NCBI GenBank assembly: GCA_019116145.1
Contig: DXCG01000165.1
Span: forward strand, 1-34,818
Direction of reading: 5' to 3'
From: Candidatus Phocaeicola gallistercoris
GTDB taxonomy: Bacteria > Bacteroidota > Bacteroidia > Bacteroidales > Bacteroidaceae
Length of the DNA: 34,818 nt
The notes under the pieces are model-generated. The model worked only from the letters and a program-made list of their open reading frames with translations, had not been told where the DNA came from and ran no database searches. Shown here in pieces: positions 8,639-20,324 of the stretch (position 1 is its first letter; every line of letters starts with the position of its first letter). A program made the position numbers and the translations under genes.

Positions 8639-11050
8639 ATGATTATCCATTATTTAAAGGTCGCGTGGCGCAACCTGTGGAAACACAAGGCACAAAGCAT
8701 CATTTCACTTTCAGGCATTGCTGCATCACTGCTCTGCTTCAGTATTTGTTTATATTGCAGTCGCTATATTTTCGATACAAACCATTGCTTTATCAATCAT
8801 AATCGAATTGTCGACCTGAATGCTTTTTCTTCAGACGACACAAACAAAAGCGGGATTACCCCATCCGATTTGGTATCATATCTGCGCCAAATACAGCCTA
8901 ACGGCATAGAAAGTGTTTGCAAAGTCTGTGCTTTGGAACCACGACCTTACAATGTAGAAATCGCCAATGAAAAGATGTTGCCTTACGACATAAAAGTAAT
9001 AGAAACCGATTCGGCTTTTTCTACCGTATTTACGCCACAAATAGTATGTGGCTCATGGATTGCCGCAGCCGCTACACCAAACGCACTCGTATTAACAGAA
9101 AGCACGGCACAACGCATTTTCAAAGAACCTTCCGAAGCGTTAGGCAAACGGTTTATTCTTGCGCGACGATTAGTCTCTTCACCGCAATCCACACCCCGTA
9201 CCGGAGGAATTGTTTATACAGTACAAGCAGTTATTGCCGACATCCCTCAAAACACGACATTAGGATTCCTAAAAACAATCGAAGCCTTAACACTTAACGA
9301 CAGCGAAGGCATTGTTTCGGGTGAAATGCGTCAATATATGCAGAGCGGTTATTCATTTGCTTTACTGCATCGCGAAGTGGACAGAAACCAATTCATCGCA
9401 TCATGGAAAGAAAAACCCATCAAATGGCATTCAACAATAACCGATAAAGAAGAAATTATTACGGCAGAACCATTCGGATATTTCGATTGGAGAAATCAAG
9501 GAGCCAACTATTTCGCATGGATTACATTAATAACCGGTGTATTAGTGCTATTAGTAGGTCTGATAAACTTCTTCCATTCCCTAACAGGTTCTTTCTTGAC
9601 CCGTTTCCATGAATATGGCATACGAAGAGTCAACGGAGCCAATGAAAAATCACTGTTTTCCTTACTTTTTACACAAGCTATCTTATTGGTTTCTGCTTCC
9701 GGTCTCATTACTCTTATTTGTATCGAGATACTTTCTCCCTTTTTGGGATTCAGTTTATTCAACTTTTCTATCCACATCGATAAAAAAATGTTAATGGAGC
9801 AAACATTTATCTATTTGTTTTACCTACTGTTTATTGCAGCCATTGTATGTTTTTGCATAACAATAAAAATAAGGAAAACCAACCTTCAAGAAAGTCTGTT
9901 CGGTGGTTCGCGCCGTTACGGACAGCACAAGTTACGAAACACCTTATTATACATCCAATTGTTCATTTGCTGGATATTTCTTTCATTGGGCACTGCACTA
10001 TATTTACTCTCATGGGAAACAAGCAAAGGATTGTTTCCATCTCTTTCTTCTACAGAAAAAGAATCTATCGTGAGTATACCATTAGACTATACCTTCATGG
10101 CAAACAGCGATAAACAGATGCTGATAAACAGATTCCGCCAGCTACCGGGAGTGAAAGACATTCTGCTGGCAGACATATCTTATATGGATGGTGCTTCAAG
10201 TACGGGCTTGTTTACAGAAAAAGACAATCCGGACTCATTCATGCAAGTAAACGTAATTAATATCAGTCCTAATTTTTTCAAATTCATGCATATTGACCTG
10301 CTTTCAGGGAAGAGCGTATCCACAATAAACGAAGCAATAGTAGACAAAAAATTAGCAGAAAAGTTAGGCAGTGAAGTATTGGGTAAGACATATTACAATT
10401 ACTCGGATGCATATACTGTAATGGGAATATGCGAAACATTTACAACATATCTTCATGCTGAAAGTCCAGGATATCTTTTCAGATTCTATGAAAATTCTGA
10501 CTATATCGGGCATTGTTATGTAAAATGCGAGCCAGATAGAGTGCAAGAAGTGGAAGACGGAATCAAGGAAATTATGAAATCGGTACTCCCGGAGAACCTG
10601 TCATGGCAACCGGCATCATTAATGGATGATATCCGTAATCATCAAGCTTTTGAGTTCAAACTCCGTGGCATTCTACTCTTTTTTGCCGGAATAGTGCTCA
10701 TCATTTCACTACTCGGAGTATATTCCGCTATCACCCTCGACACGGAATACCGCCGAAAGGAAATGGCGATTCGAAAGATACACGGAGCAAATTCATGGCA
10801 AATAGGACTGCTCTTCGCAAGGCTTTATATTTGGATGCTGATAACCACAGCTGTTTTCGGGTTTATATGCATAGCAATTATTTTGCGTTATCTGCGCAAA
10901 ATGTACACTTTATTCTTCAACGATGGTTTTTTGTTTTATGGAAGTATATTCCTGACTGTATGTATTATCATTGCTTTCACGGTATTTTTCCGTATCCGTG
11001 AAGTTGCAAGAGTCAATCCGGCAAAAATCATAAAGACCGTAAACAGCTAA
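8639..11050 (+). CDS. Second ABC permease with duplicated FtsX modules
   Basis: MIIHYLKVAWRNLWKHKAQSIISLSGIAAS N-terminus; RFHEYGIRRVNGANEKSL and RRKEMAIRKIHGANSWQI loops. Same architecture as the 5576-7882 product but divergent. Confidence 0.9.
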   Translation: MIIHYLKVAWRNLWKHKAQSIISLSGIAASLLCFSICLYCSRYIFDTNHCFINHNRIVDLNAFSSDDTNKSGITPSDLVSYLRQIQPNGIESVCKVCALEPRPYNVEIANEKMLPYDIKVIETDSAFSTVFTPQIVCGSWIAAAATPNALVLTESTAQRIFKEPSEALGKRFILARRLVSSPQSTPRTGGIVYTVQAVIADIPQNTTLGFLKTIEALTLNDSEGIVSGEMRQYMQSGYSFALLHREVDRNQFIASWKEKPIKWHSTITDKEEIITAEPFGYFDWRNQGANYFAWITLITGVLVLLVGLINFFHSLTGSFLTRFHEYGIRRVNGANEKSLFSLLFTQAILLVSASGLITLICIEILSPFLGFSLFNFSIHIDKKMLMEQTFIYLFYLLFIAAIVCFCITIKIRKTNLQESLFGGSRRYGQHKLRNTLLYIQLFICWIFLSLGTALYLLSWETSKGLFPSLSSTEKESIVSIPLDYTFMANSDKQMLINRFRQLPGVKDILLADISYMDGASSTGLFTEKDNPDSFMQVNVINISPNFFKFMHIDLLSGKSVSTINEAIVDKKLAEKLGSEVLGKTYYNYSDAYTVMGICETFTTYLHAESPGYLFRFYENSDYIGHCYVKCEPDRVQEVEDGIKEIMKSVLPENLSWQPASLMDDIRNHQAFEFKLRGILLFFAGIVLIISLLGVYSAITLDTEYRRKEMAIRKIHGANSWQIGLLFARLYIWMLITTAVFGFICIAIILRYLRKMYTLFFNDGFLFYGSIFLTVCIIIAFTVFFRIREVARVNPAKIIKTVNS

Positions 11051-11874
11051 TTAAAAGCGACTTCGGGTATTGTACTTTCTATACGATTTTCGATACTGTC
11101 TGGCAATCGGGGGAAGAAATCCAATCCGGTTTCTTCCTCTACCCTATCTACTGTCACCATATAATTCTTCAAATTTTGGTGATGTGCCTTATTTTCAAAA
11201 AGAAAACCCATTGCCATAGGATTTCCATCGTCATAGATAAGCACCACTTTAAAAAATCGGTCTGGGACAGCAACTCCATGTTCTCCTATCCGTTTAGGCG
11301 CACGAGTATCGTATATAGGACCACATGCAATATATATCTTACCATATACATTAGCCCAATCTCTGCACTGCTCTTCCAAGTCTGCCCAATCGTCTCGATT
11401 CAGTTTTCGGTTCTGCGGACAAATATTACTCATATAAAATGATTCTTCCATAGCTTGAGAGTCCCATTTCATATCGGCAGCCGGGGCCATGTGTCCGCGG
11501 TCGTATCCGGAATTCGTGTAATCGGCATGTTCTACGCGAGGTTCCGGAAGTTCCGGATCGGGCTGAAATTTGTTTTTCCTCTTTTCGTCCCCTGTAGTTT
11601 CTGCTTTTGTCAATTCCCATGCGACCCAATTGGGCGTTTTATAAAAATTATTGTACGAAACCGTAAATGCCGTCCGCTTAAGTCTGATTTCATCTCTTTC
11701 CTGCAAAGAAACAGGGATTTCAAATTGGTCGCCCTTCCCGGGAGAGGGAATAACATTTAAAATCTTAGGTACAACATCCCCATTATGCAAGAAAAAAAGA
11801 ACAGCACAAATGCAAACAAATGCCAAGACAAATTTAGTAAAACCTCGTTGTCTTTTTCTCTTTCGTCTTGTCAT
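11047..11874 (-). CDS. Membrane-anchored DNA/RNA non-specific endonuclease (NUC/EndoG family)
   Basis: YDRGHMAPAADMKWDSQAMEESFYMSNICPQNRKLNRDDW carries the DRGH active site and downstream Asn; N-terminal basic stretch and TM helix. Confidence 0.92.
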   Translation of the reverse strand: MTRRKRKRQRGFTKFVLAFVCICAVLFFLHNGDVVPKILNVIPSPGKGDQFEIPVSLQERDEIRLKRTAFTVSYNNFYKTPNWVAWELTKAETTGDEKRKNKFQPDPELPEPRVEHADYTNSGYDRGHMAPAADMKWDSQAMEESFYMSNICPQNRKLNRDDWADLEEQCRDWANVYGKIYIACGPIYDTRAPKRIGEHGVAVPDRFFKVVLIYDDGNPMAMGFLFENKAHHQNLKNYMVTVDRVEEETGLDFFPRLPDSIENRIESTIPEVAFN

Positions 11875-11876
11875 GT

Positions 11877-12359
11877 TCAACCGTTTTTTATAAGTTTAAA
11901 ACGCATACGGAATAAATGATCGTTATAATCGTATGTAGAAATTTTAAATGTTCCTATCTCCGATGTATTATTTACATGAATGCCGTTGCAAAGGCATTCA
12001 TCATAATTGCCCACTTTCACGATACGAACCGTATGAGATGCATTCTCGGGCAAACGCTTTAAATCAAATCGAGTCGCAGCTTCTTCTTGAGTAATAAATT
12101 CGGTTGTAACGAATAAATTCTGAGCAATGATTTTATTCACCTCAGTCTCTATACGATTAATGTCTGTTCCGGAAAGAGGATGTTCCAAAACAAAATCGAG
12201 TTTACTTTTTTTCCGTTCAATATGTGCAGAAACTGCACGCTTGCATCCAAACAAATTTATCATTGTCCGGTTGATGATATGCTCACACGTATGCATAGGT
12301 GCAATGGCTTCATCTTGAAATTTAAGGCTTGGCTGATTAATCTCAGTATTTATTTCCAT
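11877..12359 (-). CDS. Stand-alone AlaX-like alanyl-tRNA editing domain protein
   Basis: HTCEH (HxxxH) and CNGIHVNNTSEIG (CxxxH plus NTxEIG) match AlaRS/AlaX editing motifs; no aminoacylation core. Confidence 0.82.
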   Translation of the reverse strand: MEINTEINQPSLKFQDEAIAPMHTCEHIINRTMINLFGCKRAVSAHIERKKSKLDFVLEHPLSGTDINRIETEVNKIIAQNLFVTTEFITQEEAATRFDLKRLPENASHTVRIVKVGNYDECLCNGIHVNNTSEIGTFKISTYDYNDHLFRMRFKLIKNG

Positions 12360-12395
12360 ACAAGTGCACTATAAAAAAGGTTAGATAAACAGTTA

Positions 12396-13850
12396 TTACA
12401 TATAAAGATAAGGGTCTATCTCCCCACTCTTCAATTGATCTAAAATAAATAAACAAATTTGATGAAATTTTTCATCATGCAATGATTTAGGAAGCATCAT
12501 ACGTTCCTGAAACAAAGTAGATGGCGAATAAATGGCAGCTTTTACCAAATTGACAAACATTTCATGTTCTTCATTCAGCCAATAATAACACAATGCAATA
12601 AAATAATAATTCGCATATTTTTCTTCTCCAGTCGCCTTCTCTCCATATTGCTGGAAATATGACAAAGCCTCTTCCATATAGTTAGTACGTAAACAGGCCA
12701 TTGCAATAAGACGAAGAATATCAATAACATCATCGGCATATTTTTCTGCATACTTAAAAGCTTCAATGCCTAATGATGTTTCAAGATTATAAAGATGAAT
12801 CTCTCCTTTTACCACATACAAAAGGCTGTAGTGATTATTGTACGATAATCCGGAAATTACATCTTTCATTGCGTCTTTATCTTGCTTTAAAGCCAAATAA
12901 GCAAAAGCACGCATGTGGTAAACATCTGCCATCTCATAGTCTTGTAACTTGTATTCATCGATTAATATGCTCGCATATTCAACAACTTCTATATGATTCT
13001 GCATTAAAAAGTACACTTTCAATAGAATCATTTTGATATAACTCTTCTCTTTAGCGTGTTGTTCTGCATATTTGAAGCACGAAAGAGCTTCCTCCAAATC
13101 GTTTTGAAGAAGATAATAATTACCTTTCAGCTCCCAATTGATCAAATTTTCATCGTCGATCGACATGGCAAACTCAAGAGCATCTTGAGCTTTTTCGAGC
13201 TTATTTGTATAAAGATAGCATTTCACTAAGTTCTGCCAGTATTCAATAGAATAAGGGAAATCGTCCAACAAACGATTATACAGTTTTGCCGCCTTCGACA
13301 ATTCCCCGTTAGAGAAGCACAATAATGCCTTCATATTCAATACTTCAGAACTGTTTGGCTCTTGCTTATAAGCCTTATCAATCCATTCTTTTGCCGATTT
13401 CATATCATGATTGTCTAAATAAAGTTGAGCAATATCGAGCATTGTATCAATATCGCGACTCTCAAGATATAATTCTTTCAGAATCTGTTTGGCATCCGCA
13501 AACCGTGATTCAGCAAGACATATTTCTGCCTGCAACAGCCTTACTTCATAATCCTGTTGGTCAGGAAGTGAATCGATAAGCAACTGGGCATCTTCAATCT
13601 TATCGTTAATAATCAACGAATGACATTTAAATATAAGAATATCTAAATTGTCCGGATGTAAATTTAAAGCATAACTAATTGCCTCATCACTTGCACCAGT
13701 CGAACCAATACTTGCATAATATTCTGCAATTAATTTCAATTCATCAGCTTCAAAATAAACATTTTTTTTATTGCTCAACATTGATTCATATTTAGCAAGC
13801 AATTGTTTGAATTCAGCACTTTGAAAAGCTGAAGACATGTCATCTTTCAT
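12396..13850 (-). CDS. Tetratricopeptide repeat protein
   Basis: Repeated TPR-like units such as AKEWIDKAYKQEPNSSEVLNMKALLCFSNGELSKAAKLYNRLLDDFPYSIEYW. Confidence 0.85.
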   Translation of the reverse strand: MKDDMSSAFQSAEFKQLLAKYESMLSNKKNVYFEADELKLIAEYYASIGSTGASDEAISYALNLHPDNLDILIFKCHSLIINDKIEDAQLLIDSLPDQQDYEVRLLQAEICLAESRFADAKQILKELYLESRDIDTMLDIAQLYLDNHDMKSAKEWIDKAYKQEPNSSEVLNMKALLCFSNGELSKAAKLYNRLLDDFPYSIEYWQNLVKCYLYTNKLEKAQDALEFAMSIDDENLINWELKGNYYLLQNDLEEALSCFKYAEQHAKEKSYIKMILLKVYFLMQNHIEVVEYASILIDEYKLQDYEMADVYHMRAFAYLALKQDKDAMKDVISGLSYNNHYSLLYVVKGEIHLYNLETSLGIEAFKYAEKYADDVIDILRLIAMACLRTNYMEEALSYFQQYGEKATGEEKYANYYFIALCYYWLNEEHEMFVNLVKAAIYSPSTLFQERMMLPKSLHDEKFHQICLFILDQLKSGEIDPYLYM

Positions 13851-13879
13851 GATTTAAGTTTGTAATTATTAAAACATTG

Positions 13880-13938
13880 AAAAAAAACGGCATACATTCC
13901 ATAGCTTTTTGCTATTTTAAGTTATGGTTGTATGCCGT
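13880..13938 (-). terminator. Rho-independent terminator downstream of glnS
   Basis: Minus strand ACGGCATACAACCATA...TATGGAATGTATGCCGTTTTTTTT: long interrupted stem followed by a T tract. Confidence 0.85.
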
Positions 13939-13960
13939 TCATGTCATTTTGATTTGGATA

Positions 13961-15691
13961 TTATTTAATTTTCTTACTCCATGTATCTTTTAGAGAAACC
14001 GTACGGTTAAAGATTAAATGCTCAGGACTGGAATCCTTATCCACATTAAAATAGCCTATTCGTTGAAATTGTAAATAATCAAGTGGTCGAGCATTTACTA
14101 AAAACTTCTCCACATAACACCCCGTTAAAACTTTCAACGAATTAGGATTTATCAATTCTTTCATTGCTTCCAAAGCGGAACATTTCTTTGTTTCACAAAG
14201 TGACGCCAGTTCATCCCGGGGATTTTCCACATTCCATAAACGGTCGTACAATCGAACTTCCGCTTTTATACAATGAGAACAACTGACCCAATGTATTGTT
14301 CCTTTGATTTTTCTATTCGCTTCGGGCATGCCACTTTTCGTATTCGGGTCATATTCAGCATAGATTTCTATTACATTCCCTTGATCATCTTTCTTACAAC
14401 CCGTACATTTAACAATGTAAGCATTCTTCAAACGAACCTCTTGTCCCGGAGTCATTCGGAAATATTTTTTAGGAGCGACTTCCATAAAGTCATCATGCTC
14501 TATCCATAACTCACGGCTAAACTCAATTGTATGTGTAGGAGAATTAGGATCTTCCGGATTATTAACCGCTTCCATTATCTCCACTTTCCCTTCCGGATAA
14601 TTGGTAATAATTAACTTAACGGGATTAAGAACTGCCGAAACCCGTGTTGCACGTACATTTAAGTCTTCACGTACAGCACTTTCCAACAGAGCAAAATCGT
14701 TTAACGCATCGTAAGTTGTATATCCAATCTTATCTATAAATTTATGAATGGATTCCGGTGAATATCCACGACGACGAAAGCCACAAATAGTCGGCATGCG
14801 AGGGTCATCCCATCCATCAACCAAACCTTCTTTCACTAAGATGAGCAAATTGCGTTTACTCATTAATGTATAACTAAGGTTTAATTTATTAAATTCATAC
14901 TGTCTTGGACGGTTATCGTTAAGATCTTTATTTTCCTTTACCCAATCGACAAACAAATCATATAATGGGCGATGAGGGACAAATTCCAGCGTACATAAAG
15001 AATGAGTAACTCCTTCGAAATAATCACTTTGCCCATGAGCGAAATCATACATCGGATATGCTTTCCATTTATCTCCTGTACGATGATGAGGCGTTTTAAC
15101 AACGCGATAAATAATCGGATCACGGAAATGCATATTAGGACTCGCCATATCAATTTTTGCACGTAAAACCATTTTCCCTTCTTCTATTTCCCCTTTATTC
15201 ATTTTCTCAAAAAGGGACAGATTTTCTTCAATCGGACGGTTTCTATAAGGACTTTCAACGCCCGGTTGGGTAGGTGTTCCTTTCTGCGTAGCAATTTCTT
15301 CCGATGTTTGTTCGTCTATATATGCTTTCCCTTCTTTAATCAGACGAATAGCGAAGTCCCACAATTGTTGAAAATAATCGGAAGCATAATATTCATGTCC
15401 CCATTGGTATCCGAGCCATTGAATATCTTCTTTTATCGCTTCTACATATTCATTATCTTCTTTTGTCGGATTTGTATCATCAAAGCGTAAATTGCAAATG
15501 CCTCCATATTTCTGAGCAATACCAAAATCCATGCAAATAGCTTTTGCATGACCAATGTGCAAGTAGCCGTTAGGCTCAGGCGGGAAACGCGTTTGTATGC
15601 GTCCTCCGTTCTTATTTTCTTTCAAATCTTTCTCTACAATTTGCTCAATAAAGTTCAGACTTTTCTTTTCAGTACTTTCTATTACGTTCAT
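13961..15691 (-). CDS. glnS: Glutaminyl-tRNA synthetase
   Basis: RFPPEPNGYLHIGHAKAICMDFG, LMSKRNLLILVKEGLVDGWDDPRMPTICGFRRRGYSPESI and a GlnRS C-terminal beta-barrel region. Confidence 0.95.
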   Translation of the reverse strand: MNVIESTEKKSLNFIEQIVEKDLKENKNGGRIQTRFPPEPNGYLHIGHAKAICMDFGIAQKYGGICNLRFDDTNPTKEDNEYVEAIKEDIQWLGYQWGHEYYASDYFQQLWDFAIRLIKEGKAYIDEQTSEEIATQKGTPTQPGVESPYRNRPIEENLSLFEKMNKGEIEEGKMVLRAKIDMASPNMHFRDPIIYRVVKTPHHRTGDKWKAYPMYDFAHGQSDYFEGVTHSLCTLEFVPHRPLYDLFVDWVKENKDLNDNRPRQYEFNKLNLSYTLMSKRNLLILVKEGLVDGWDDPRMPTICGFRRRGYSPESIHKFIDKIGYTTYDALNDFALLESAVREDLNVRATRVSAVLNPVKLIITNYPEGKVEIMEAVNNPEDPNSPTHTIEFSRELWIEHDDFMEVAPKKYFRMTPGQEVRLKNAYIVKCTGCKKDDQGNVIEIYAEYDPNTKSGMPEANRKIKGTIHWVSCSHCIKAEVRLYDRLWNVENPRDELASLCETKKCSALEAMKELINPNSLKVLTGCYVEKFLVNARPLDYLQFQRIGYFNVDKDSSPEHLIFNRTVSLKDTWSKKIK

Positions 15692-15719
15692 AATGATAAT
15701 TTAGACTCTTTTCCTGCTG

Positions 15720-15727
15720 CAAAGATA
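15720..15727 (-). promoter_or_regulatory. Bacteroidetes -7 element (TATCTTTG) for glnS
   Basis: CGTATCTTTGCAGC on the minus strand, about 30 nt upstream of the glnS ATG. Confidence 0.5.
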
Positions 15728-15875
15728 CGTTTTTGTTTGGAAAGAGCCTTGATTTTTAGAAAAAACGATAGCACTTTTTTATATTTTGCCATGAGCTTTT
15801 CGTCCTTTTATATAGGCATTTTTCGTTAAAAAGAATCAGATAACAAAACAGCACCATATAAAGGGCACAATGAAA

Positions 15876-15940
15876 AAGAGTTATATCGGTTACAAAAAAA
15901 TCAGCCTGTTCCCGATTTCCTTGTAACCGATATAACTCTT
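15876..15940 (-). terminator. 20-bp perfect inverted repeat, likely terminator of the beta-galactosidase gene
   Basis: aagagttatatcggttacaa (15876-15895) and ttgtaaccgatataactctt (15921-15940). Minus strand stem is followed by a short T run; lies just past the 15961 stop. Confidence 0.75.
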
Positions 15941-15960
15941 CCGAGTATTTTATAAATAGA

Positions 15961-19581
<3,621 letters not shown>

Positions 19582-19675
19582 TTATGACAATGTGTAATTG
19601 CATTCTTTTCTTGGGGTAAAGTTAATAAGTTATTTAAGAAAAAACATTGGGATTCATTTTTATTTTCAAATCAGC

Positions 19676-19713
19676 AAAAAAAACAGAAGAAACATTTTGT
19701 ATTATTTCTTCTG
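19676..19713 (-). terminator. Terminator of tRNA-Arg
   Basis: Minus strand CAGAAGAAA-N12-TTTCTTCTG followed by TTTTTTTT. Confidence 0.88.
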
Positions 19714-19718
19714 TTCTG

Positions 19719-19792
<74 letters not shown>

Positions 19793-19817
19793 AGCCTTAT
19801 GTGTTTTAAACTGGGTG

Positions 19818-19848
19818 CAAAAGTATAATTCTATTTTGATATACGCAA
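19818..19848 (-). promoter_or_regulatory. Promoter of tRNA-Arg (TTG-N20-TACTTTTG)
   Basis: Minus strand GCTTGCGTATATCAAAATAGAATTATACTTTTGC. Confidence 0.65.
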
Positions 19849-19905
19849 GCCTTTGGCTTAAATATTTTAGGAGATTTCACGGCATTGCCCTTAAAACGCA
19901 AGGGC

Positions 19906-20011
19906 AAAAAAAATGGAGTACCGCCGTACTCCAAACGATTTTTGTTAACCTTATATCTAATACTATGAAAAATATATCTGCAAATATACGGCGGTTTTTG
20001 GAAATTCCAAA
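19906..20011 (-). ncRNA. Candidate short RNA: promoter plus terminator with no ORF (transcript about 19974 to 19906)
   Basis: Minus strand TTTG (20008-20011)-N19-TATATTTG (19981-19988), then a hairpin GGAGTAC-GGCG-GTACTCC (19915-19932) followed by T8 (19906-19913). Confidence 0.55.
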
Positions 20012-20256
20012 CAAACGGATAAAAAAAGACCGATATATAACATATTTTAAACCTTTGTTCCAACAATATATATCCTTTAACATATCCTCGTGCGAAACTT
20101 TTTACCTTTTTGAAAATGAGAGTACATTTTGTTGGTTTTATCGTAATCTTTTTATTTTTCTTCTTGACATCTTTCTTACTTTACCTTGATGTTTTTCATC
20201 GTGAAAAATAATCTCTCATATAAAATAAGTAATGTGATGATTATAGTGCTTTCTTT

Positions 20257-20286
20257 TTTGTATTTTTTCGTTTTTCTGTAATTTTG
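20257..20286 (+). promoter_or_regulatory. Promoter of the PurF-like gene (TTTG-N18-TAATTTTG)
   Basis: ttttttgtattttttcgtttttctgTAATTTTGcag, about 40 nt upstream of the ATG. Confidence 0.6.
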
Positions 20287-20324
20287 CAGTATAATTTTAG
20301 TATTAATAATTGATTGAAGACAAA

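Noticed and set aside
19806-20189. ORFs of 124, 86 and 68 aa in the tRNA-Arg to PurF intergenic region
   Set aside because: They overlap the tRNA promoter, the candidate sRNA and its terminator; AT-rich, mutually overlapping on both strands, no motif.
20191-20208. tttttcatcgtgaaaaat hairpin upstream of the PurF-like gene
   Set aside because: Very AT-rich short stem with no associated promoter or gene end; likely chance in this composition.
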